Below are positions 58,611 through 64,000 of a DNA stretch of 64,000 bases, in pieces. Each line of letters starts with the position of its first letter. The first letter of the stretch is position 1. This DNA is from JBECKS01 sp964557005 (lineage in GTDB: Bacteria > Pseudomonadota > Gammaproteobacteria > Pseudomonadales > JBECKS01): contig CAZKYI010000001.1 of assembly GCA_964557005.1 (NCBI GenBank), forward strand, positions 248,001 through 312,000, read 5' to 3'. A program made the translations under genes and the position numbers. A model generated the notes under the pieces. It was not told the DNA's origin. It made no database searches and saw only the letters and a program-made list of their open reading frames with translations.

Positions 58611-59450
58611 TCAAACACGCTCAAGCAAAATTTCCATGACGAATTTGCTGCCAATGAAGGCAATAAACAGCAGTGCATATCCAGCCAGTACCAGTTGAAT
58701 GGCGCGTGTTCCTCTCCAGCCAAATTTTAATTTTCCTGTCAGCAGGCAAACAAAAATCAGCCATGAAATGACACTGAAAAACATTTTGTGGGCAACATGC
58801 TGCGCGAAAATATTTTCCAGAAACAAAAAGCCACTGCCGATGGAAAAGGTCAGTAGAACAATGCCCAATGAAATCATTTCAAACAAAGAGGCTTCAAGCG
58901 TTTGCAAGGCAGGGAAAGTGGTGTGCCACGAACGCAGCAGGCGGTTCCGTAATTGATAATCGAGAATACTGATAAAAATGGCTTGTCCCGCGCTGATGGT
59001 GAATACACTAAACGCGAGGAGTGAAAGGCAAATGTGAATGAATTCCTGATTGCTGAGATTGCTCACCAGAGGCGCTTTGGAAGGGAAAACCATCAACAGA
59101 ACAATGGAAAGCATGGCCAGAGGAAAATTGAATAAACACAGATTCAAGGTGGGTCTATATAAGCTTGATGAAACGGTTAGCGAGGCGCTCAGAAAGGCAA
59201 TCAGGCACACAATATTCACCAGACCCAGTTGCAGGCCGTCATTCTGAAATATCAGCGACAGCACCAGTAATCCATGAAACAGCAGGGCAGGTAAACTTAA
59301 CCACGCGAGATAGGGATTGCGTTGCTGCACACTTTCTTTTTTGCTGTGGTAAATCCTGAGCAAAATGATGCTGTAGGTCACCAGCGCCAGCACGCTCAGC
59401 GCCCAGTCCGTATTGGAAAAATTCGGGTTAATGTTGAGAAAAACTTGCAC
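58611..59450 (-). CDS. CcsA/YpjD-family membrane protein
   Basis: A 279-residue inner-membrane protein with eight helices, like the cytochrome c assembly domain proteins found next to ffh in many gammaproteobacteria (YpjD). Conserved features include the LSNQEFIHICLSLLAFSVF region, AGQAIFISILDYQLRNR, and histidines in HVAHKMFFSVISW. The usual WWD haem-handling segment of CcsA proper is not evident, so a role in cytochrome c assembly is likely but not shown. It diverges from ffh. Its gene order with ffh and rpsP is core, so the island to its left was inserted beside it. Confidence 0.9.
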   Translation of the reverse strand: MQVFLNINPNFSNTDWALSVLALVTYSIILLRIYHSKKESVQQRNPYLAWLSLPALLFHGLLVLSLIFQNDGLQLGLVNIVCLIAFLSASLTVSSSLYRPTLNLCLFNFPLAMLSIVLLMVFPSKAPLVSNLSNQEFIHICLSLLAFSVFTISAGQAIFISILDYQLRNRLLRSWHTTFPALQTLEASLFEMISLGIVLLTFSIGSGFLFLENIFAQHVAHKMFFSVISWLIFVCLLTGKLKFGWRGTRAIQLVLAGYALLFIAFIGSKFVMEILLERV

Positions 59451-59529
59451 GGATTATCTTCAAGGTGAATCAAGAGTATTCAGGTGAAGGGCAAGTGTAG
59501 AGTGTCACTCTGTTTGCTTGCAATGCTTA

Positions 59530-59558
59530 TTCCTTAGCCAGTCGCCAGAGCATATAAT
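59530..59558 (+). promoter_or_regulatory. Promoter of ffh
   Basis: TATAAT at 59553-59558 with a CGCGC discriminator; a weak TTCCTT lies 17 bases upstream. The ffh ATG is 41 bases beyond. Confidence 0.55.
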
Positions 59559-59599
59559 CGCGCACTTTTATTTAATCAATTTTAGATGGCTGAAACACT

Positions 59600-60976
59600 A
59601 TGGCGATGTTTGAAAATCTGAGTGAGCGTCTTTCCCAAAGTCTGCGCAATGTAGCGGGGGTCGGTAAGCTATCGGAAGATAATATCCGCGATACCCTCAA
59701 GGAAGTGCGCATGGCACTTTTGGAAGCAGATGTTGCTCTGGAAGTGGTGAAGCCTTTTGTCGAACGGGTTAAGGAAGATGCGCTGGGCACGGAAGTGATT
59801 CAGAGCGTTGATCCAGGTCAGGCCTTCGTAAAAATCGTCAACGAGCAACTGATTCAGGTGTTGGGGCCTGAATTTTCCGGTTTGAATCTGGCTGTTCCAG
59901 CACCTGCGGTGATTTTAATGGCAGGTTTGCAAGGTGCGGGTAAAACCACTTCGGTCGCTAAAATTGCCAGGTATTTGAAAGAACAGCACAAGAAAAAGGT
60001 GATGGTGGCCTCGGCTGACGTTTATCGTCCCGCCGCGATTCAACAACTTCAGACGCTGGCTGCTGAAGTCGGCGCTGTGTTTTTCCCCAGTGAAGTGACG
60101 CAAAAACCAGTGGCCATTGCTCAGGCTGCGATTTCGGCAGCCAAATCTCAACTGGCCGATGTACTGATTCTCGATACCGCTGGCCGTTTGCATGTCGATG
60201 CCGAGATGATGGAAGAAATCAAGGTCTTGCATCAAACCATTAAACCTGTCGAAACCTTGTTTGTGGTTGATGCCATGACAGGTCAGGATGCAGCGAATAC
60301 CGCCAAAGCGTTTAATGATGCGCTGGAATTAACGGGGGTGATTCTCAGCAAGGCCGATGGCGATACGCGCGGAGGTGCGGCTTTATCGGTGGCCTCGATT
60401 ACGGGTAAACCCATCAAGTTTCTGGGTATTGGTGAAAAAGTTGATGGTCTGGAGGCTTTCCACCCTGAACGGATTGCTTCACGTATTTTGGGCATGGGTG
60501 ATATTGTCAGTCTGGTTGAGGAAGCAGAACGCAAGCTCGACAAGAAAAAGGCTGAAAAACTCGCCAAAAAATTCAGCAAGGGAAAAGGCTTTGATCTGGA
60601 AGATCTCAAGGATCAGTTCCAGCAAATGCGCAACATGGGGGGCATGGCCAGCATGGTTGAGAAGCTTCCTGGCATGTCGGGCATGGCTGAACAGCTTCAA
60701 AACAGTGCGCAGCAAAAACAGTTGGCGCAGATGGAAGCGATTATCGATTCCATGACCATCAAGGAAAGGCGCAAGCCTGAGCTGCTGAATGGCTCTCGTA
60801 AAAAACGCATTGCAGCAGGTTCTGGTACACAGATTCAGGACATCAACCGTTTGCTCAAACAGCATAAGCAAATGCAAAAAATGATGAAAAAAATGCGCCA
60901 GAAAGGTGGCATGGCCAAGTTAATGAGAGGTTTGGGGGGTATGACTCAAGGCGGTGGTTTCCCACCTGCAAGCTAG
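59600..60976 (+). CDS. ffh: Signal recognition particle GTPase
   Basis: Ffh binds 4.5S RNA and signal sequences and delivers ribosomes to the membrane receptor FtsY. The 458-residue protein has the N domain (1-90), the G domain with GLQGAGKTT, DTAGR and LSKADGD, and the C-terminal methionine-rich M domain ending in repeated MMKKMRQKGGMAKLMRGLGG. All GTPase motifs are intact. It starts with ATG at 59600 and ends before a hairpin terminator at 61037. Its position before rpsP is normal for gammaproteobacteria. Confidence 0.98.
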   Translation: MAMFENLSERLSQSLRNVAGVGKLSEDNIRDTLKEVRMALLEADVALEVVKPFVERVKEDALGTEVIQSVDPGQAFVKIVNEQLIQVLGPEFSGLNLAVPAPAVILMAGLQGAGKTTSVAKIARYLKEQHKKKVMVASADVYRPAAIQQLQTLAAEVGAVFFPSEVTQKPVAIAQAAISAAKSQLADVLILDTAGRLHVDAEMMEEIKVLHQTIKPVETLFVVDAMTGQDAANTAKAFNDALELTGVILSKADGDTRGGAALSVASITGKPIKFLGIGEKVDGLEAFHPERIASRILGMGDIVSLVEEAERKLDKKKAEKLAKKFSKGKGFDLEDLKDQFQQMRNMGGMASMVEKLPGMSGMAEQLQNSAQQKQLAQMEAIIDSMTIKERRKPELLNGSRKKRIAAGSGTQIQDINRLLKQHKQMQKMMKKMRQKGGMAKLMRGLGGMTQGGGFPPAS

Positions 60977-60997
60977 CGTGGAAATGATTTTTTTGCT

Positions 60998-61025
60998 TTG
61001 AATTTCATTCTGCTTCCCTTACAAT
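60998..61025 (+). promoter_or_regulatory. Promoter of the rpsP operon
   Basis: TTGAAT, 16 bases, TACAAT, then a GC-rich discriminator TCGCGCCC. The hairpin at 61037-61060 lies at about +8, so it would be transcribed as the first structure of the mRNA. Confidence 0.6.
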
Positions 61026-61036
61026 TCGCGCCCTTT

Positions 61037-61060
61037 GGTGGGTCAGCGACCCATTTTTTT
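61037..61060 (+). terminator. Terminator hairpin between ffh and rpsP
   Basis: TGGGTC pairs with GACCCA around AGC, followed by seven T. It ends ffh transcripts; because it lies just after the rpsP promoter it might also attenuate the ribosomal operon. Confidence 0.8.
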
Positions 61061-61109
61061 AAATGCCCAGTCCTTGGGTTTTTGGTAAGTCTGTAACAGG
61101 TAAATATTT

Positions 61110-61367
61110 ATGGTAGTGATTCGCTTAACGAGAGGCGGTGCCAAGAAACGTCCTTTCTATCATATCGTGGTGGCTGATTCTCGTCGTGCTCGTGATGGAC
61201 GCAACATTGAGCGTTTAGGTTTCTTTAACCCGCGTGCAACAGGTGGTGAAGAGCGTTTGAAAGTGGATCTGGCGCGTCTGGAGTATTGGGTAGGTACAGG
61301 AGCGCAGTTATCTGACCGTGTGAAGTCTTTGGTTAAAGACGCAAAGAAAGCGGCGGAAGCAGCTTAA
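61110..61367 (+). CDS. rpsP: 30S ribosomal protein S16
   Basis: An 85-residue S16: VVIRLTRGGAKKRPFYHIVVADSRRARDGRNIERLGFFNP is the conserved N-terminal half, followed by YWVGTGAQLSDRVKSLV. It is the first gene of the operon rpsP-rimM-trmD-rplS, with a 133-base leader that carries a promoter and a hairpin. Nothing unusual in the protein. Confidence 0.98.
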   Translation: MVVIRLTRGGAKKRPFYHIVVADSRRARDGRNIERLGFFNPRATGGEERLKVDLARLEYWVGTGAQLSDRVKSLVKDAKKAAEAA

Positions 61368-61388
61368 ACCAAACGGAAAGCCCTTGAA

Positions 61389-61964
61389 GTGGCTGGATTA
61401 AAACAAGCTCCAGAACAAACGCATGAGCTGGTTTTAGTGGGCAGAATCACTTCAGTGTTTGGTATCAAAGGCTGGGTGAATGTTTTTTCCTATACCGATC
61501 CCGCCGAAAATATATTGAATTATTCCACCTGGTTGTTAAGCCCCATTGAGGCAGATGGGCAAAGAAGGCGGCAGATGATGCCCAAGCTTGCAGCTTGTAA
61601 AGCAGTAGAACTTGGTGAAGGGCAACGAAGTGGAAAGAAAATCATTGCGCGATTAGCTGGCTGTGATTCTCGTGATGCGGCGGTTGGGTTTGTTGGGCAG
61701 GATATTTTTATTCCCAGAAATGAACTGCCAGAGTTGGAAGATGAGGTTTACTGGATTGATCTTGAAGGTTTGCAAGTGATCAATCTGCAAGGCCAGCGTT
61801 TAGGTGTCATACACAGCATGATGGCCACAGGTGCCAATGATGTGATGGTGGTGCAGGCGGATAGCGGGGAAGAACATTTGATTCCCTACGTTGAAGGGCA
61901 TTATGTGATTGATGTTCAACTGCACGAAGGTTGGATAAAAGTCGATTGGGACTTGCTGGATTGA
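61389..61964 (+). CDS. rimM: Ribosome maturation factor RimM
   Basis: RimM helps assemble the 30S head and binds S19. The 191-residue protein has the N-terminal barrel LVLVGRITSVFGIKGWVNVFSYTDPAENILNY and the PRC-barrel domain EVYWIDLEGLQVINLQGQRLG, with MMATGANDVMVVQ and EEHLIPYVEG, the family signature. The start is GTG at 61389, 21 bases after rpsP. The length is slightly longer than the E. coli protein because of a loop with SPIEADGQRRRQMMP. Confidence 0.96.
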   Translation: MAGLKQAPEQTHELVLVGRITSVFGIKGWVNVFSYTDPAENILNYSTWLLSPIEADGQRRRQMMPKLAACKAVELGEGQRSGKKIIARLAGCDSRDAAVGFVGQDIFIPRNELPELEDEVYWIDLEGLQVINLQGQRLGVIHSMMATGANDVMVVQADSGEEHLIPYVEGHYVIDVQLHEGWIKVDWDLLD

Positions 61965-61987
61965 GGTGAACATCGGGAGGCAAAAGT

Positions 61988-62767
61988 ATGTGGCTTGCGG
62001 TGATTAGCCTGTTTCCCGACATGTTCAAGGCACTCAGTGAGCATGGTGTGAGTGGCAGGGCTTTTGGTGAGCAGCTCATATTCAGCTGCTGGAATCCCAG
62101 AGATTTCAGCACCAACGCTTACCAGAGTGTTGATGACCGGCCTTTTGGCGGTGGCCCAGGCATGGTGATGCAGGTGGAGCCTTTGCTGGGTGCTTTGAAA
62201 GCGGCTCAGCAAGCGGCGGCCAAAGCAGGTTTGCAGCCGAAGGTGATTTACCTGTCGCCTCAGGGTGTGGTGCTGAATCAGGCTGCGGTCAACAAGATGG
62301 CCAGGCATGATGCCTACATCCTGATTGCAGGGCGTTATGAAGGCATCGATGAGCGATTTGTAGAAAGTTATGTTGATGAGGAGTGGTCGATAGGCGACTA
62401 CGTTCTCAGCGGTGGTGAATTGGCGTGCATGGTCCTGATAGATAGCATGTTACGTCAGATGCCCGATGTACTTGGACATAAAGATTCAGCAAAGTTTGAT
62501 TCCTTTGCTGAAAGTAATGAAGGCTTGCTGGATTGCCCACATTACACCCGTCCAGAAGAAATTCTGGGCAAAAAAGTGCCTCAGGTTTTGTTAAGTGGGC
62601 ACCATGAAAAAATCAAGCGCTGGCGTTTGGAACAAAGTGTGTTGCGAACGCGAGCAAGGCGACCTGAACTGTTGGCACGTTTAATTGAAAACGATGCGCT
62701 CAGTCAGGAAGTAAAAACCATTCTGGCCAGTATTGAAAACACTGATCAGGATTCAACCAAAGATTAA
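61988..62767 (+). CDS. trmD: tRNA (guanine-37-N1)-methyltransferase
   Basis: TrmD methylates G37 of tRNAs reading CNN and CGG codons and prevents frameshifting. The 259-residue protein shows ISLFPDMF, DRPFGGGPGMVM, the knotted SAM site GRYEGIDERFVE and SIGDYVLSGGELA, and the C-terminal HYTRPEEI with LLSGHHEKIKRWR. GGGAGG lies before the ATG. Third gene of the operon. Confidence 0.98.
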   Translation: MWLAVISLFPDMFKALSEHGVSGRAFGEQLIFSCWNPRDFSTNAYQSVDDRPFGGGPGMVMQVEPLLGALKAAQQAAAKAGLQPKVIYLSPQGVVLNQAAVNKMARHDAYILIAGRYEGIDERFVESYVDEEWSIGDYVLSGGELACMVLIDSMLRQMPDVLGHKDSAKFDSFAESNEGLLDCPHYTRPEEILGKKVPQVLLSGHHEKIKRWRLEQSVLRTRARRPELLARLIENDALSQEVKTILASIENTDQDSTKD

Positions 62768-62788
62768 AGTAAACATCAGGAGCACGTC

Positions 62789-63142
62789 ATGCCAGCTAAC
62801 AAAATTATTCAAGCGCTAGAGGAAGAGCAATTACGCAAGGATTTGCCAGATTTTTCTCCTGGCGATACCGTGGTTGTTAAAGTGAAAGTTAAAGAAGGTA
62901 CGCGGGAGCGCCTTCAGGCTTTTGAAGGTGTGGTGATTGGTATTCGCAATCGTGGTTTGAATTCTGCCTTTACCGTCAGAAAAATTTCACACGGTGTGGG
63001 TGTTGAGCGTACTTTCCAGACACATAGCAAAGTCATTGACAGCGTTGAATTGAAACGCCGTGGTGCAGTGCGTCAAGCCAAGCTTTATTACTTGCGTGAG
63101 CGTTCAGGTCGTTCTGCACGTATCAAGGAAAAGCTTAACTAG
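62789..63142 (+). CDS. rplS: 50S ribosomal protein L19
   Basis: A 117-residue L19: PDFSPGDTVVVKVKVKEGTRERLQAFEGVVIG, FTVRKISHGVGVERTF and the C-terminal KRRGAVRQAKLYYLRERSGRSARIKEKL are all conserved. CAGGAG precedes the ATG. It ends the operon before a hairpin terminator. Usual length. Confidence 0.98.
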   Translation: MPANKIIQALEEEQLRKDLPDFSPGDTVVVKVKVKEGTRERLQAFEGVVIGIRNRGLNSAFTVRKISHGVGVERTFQTHSKVIDSVELKRRGAVRQAKLYYLRERSGRSARIKEKLN

Positions 63143-63172
63143 TTGTAACTGCTTTAAGCGCTTTACCTTTTT

Positions 63173-63210
63173 AAAAAAGCCTGCAAGTCTTGTGCTTGTG
63201 GGCTTTTTTT
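63173..63210 (+). terminator. Rho-independent terminator after rplS
   Basis: AAAAAAGCCTGCAAG pairs with CTTGTGGGCTTTTTT (two mismatches), with seven T at the end. Confidence 0.88.
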
Positions 63211-63231
63211 GTTTTGAGCGATATTTTTTTA

Positions 63232-64000
63232 ATGAATCAGCACGAAGACAATTTGGCGTTAATCAGTGGTTATCTGGATTCTCTCTGGCTGGAAAAAGGA
63301 TTGAGTGAGAATTCTCTGGCTTCCTATGGCAGTGATTTAAGAAAATTTTCCAGGTGGCTCAACCGTCAGCAAAACAAATCTTTTCTGGAAGTGAGTCGCA
63401 TGGATATTCTTGATTATCTCAGTGCAACCATTTCCCAAAGTGCTCGTTCCAGTGCGCGTTTTCTTTCCTGTATTCGAGGATTTTATCGATATGCACTACG
63501 CGAAAATCTGGTGCAGGAAGACCCTTGTTCCCTGATTGATTTTCCAAAAATCGGTCGTCCCTTACCGAAAGTATTGACTGAATCAGAAGTTGAAGCTTTG
63601 CTCAATGCACCCGATGGCAGTGAAGCGATTGGCTTGCGTGATCGCGCCATGCTTGAATTGCTGTATGCCTGTGGACTCAGAATCAGTGAGCTGGTTTCAC
63701 TTGAAATGTCGCAGATTAACCTGAGGCAAGGAGTGGTGCGTTTATTTGGAAAAGGGAATAAGGAAAGGCTGGTGCCGATGGGCGAAGAAGCGCTCAGTAT
63801 GCTCGACTTATATTTCAGGGAAGCACGACCACAATTACTCATTCAAGGTTTGAATGATGTGGTGTTTCCAAGTAAGCGCGGACAGAAGATGACGCGTCAA
63901 ACTTTCTGGTATCGTATCAAACACCATGCGGTAACAGCAGGTATCAGAATAGAGCTTTCACCTCATACGCTGCGCCATGCCTTTGCTACGCATCTGCTGA
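63232..64000 (+). CDS. xerD: Tyrosine recombinase XerD/XerC (3' end outside window)
   Basis: The first 256 residues of a Xer recombinase, which resolves chromosome dimers at dif. The N-terminal SAM-like domain starts ISGYLDSLWLEKGLSENSLASYGSDLRKF; the catalytic domain shows the first arginine in LLYACGLRISELVSL, the lysine in GKGNKERLVPMG and the HxLRH box in LSPHTLRHAFATHLL. The C-terminal tyrosine lies beyond the window. Its length and N-terminal form favour XerD, which is usual after rplS in related bacteria; XerC cannot be excluded. The ATG at 63232 is preceded by a weak ribosome site. Confidence 0.9.
   Translation, partial: MNQHEDNLALISGYLDSLWLEKGLSENSLASYGSDLRKFSRWLNRQQNKSFLEVSRMDILDYLSATISQSARSSARFLSCIRGFYRYALRENLVQEDPCSLIDFPKIGRPLPKVLTESEVEALLNAPDGSEAIGLRDRAMLELLYACGLRISELVSLEMSQINLRQGVVRLFGKGNKERLVPMGEEALSMLDLYFREARPQLLIQGLNDVVFPSKRGQKMTRQTFWYRIKHHAVTAGIRIELSPHTLRHAFATHLL

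Noticed and set aside
1..64000. tRNA genes, rRNA genes and CRISPR arrays
   Set aside because: I found no cloverleaf with a GTTCRANYC loop, no rRNA sequence, and no array of regularly spaced repeats.

Overview
The window looks like chromosomal DNA of a free-living gammaproteobacterium. The evidence is rapA, yciH, gmhA and rsmE, the order ffh-rpsP-rimM-trmD-rplS followed by a xerC/xerD-type recombinase, and guaBA. Lipid-handling genes (thiolase, CoA transferase, acyl-CoA thioesterase, SCP2, a PF10118 metal-dependent hydrolase, a condensation-like acyltransferase) suggest a heterotroph that uses fatty acids, perhaps marine. The genus cannot be told from the sequence. I see no rRNA, tRNA, CRISPR array or insertion sequence, and no gene-free stretch above 300 bases.

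Layout. 0-5.7 kb: end of guaB, guaA, an unknown gene, a 7TM diguanylate cyclase and a MraY-like transferase. 5.7-9.1 kb: a Rieske ferredoxin and two related secreted proteins of unknown function. 9.4-15.5 kb: lipid and acyl-CoA genes. 15.5-18.2 kb: a small accessory patch with a 140-bp palindrome, an Xre regulator facing a perfect operator-like palindrome, a 50-residue lipoprotein with a GGGGS linker, a DUF2513 gene, and an 853-bp unit bounded by 53-bp direct repeats at the 3' end of a response regulator gene. 18.2-22.4 kb: a NarL-type two-component system and two exported proteins whose promoters carry similar CC..GAAC..GG dyads; one has an 11-G tract inside its reading frame. 22.5-36.7 kb: mostly housekeeping and metabolic genes (SET protein, rsmE, CoA transferase, Bcr/CflA pump, epimerase, ygiQ, gmhA, SDR, rapA, SCP2).

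36.9-48.3 kb is the most distinctive block. A leftward operon encodes a 1699-residue surface protein with an N-terminal haem c site and about eight cadherin/Ig-like repeats, an outer-membrane barrel, and a three-haem lipoprotein. Diverging from it are a Tat-exported FecR-domain protein and a CHASE2 adenylate/guanylate cyclase. Together they read as a possible surface redox or adhesion apparatus paired with an envelope sensor. 48.3-54.3 kb holds yciH, a small outer-membrane protein, a flavin reductase, two tandem acyltransferase-3 genes, two NUDIX genes and a gamma carbonic anhydrase.

54.4-58.6 kb is a second accessory island. It carries a BrnT toxin with its antitoxin, an unknown cassette-like gene, a PD-(D/E)XK nuclease-like protein, a small repeat protein with a possible 27-codon companion, a two-TM protein, an Xre regulator whose start codon sits in a perfect 18-bp inverted repeat, and a ParD/ParE-like pair. 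58.6-64 kb returns to core genes: a CcsA-like protein, ffh, the rpsP operon and a tyrosine recombinase cut by the window edge.
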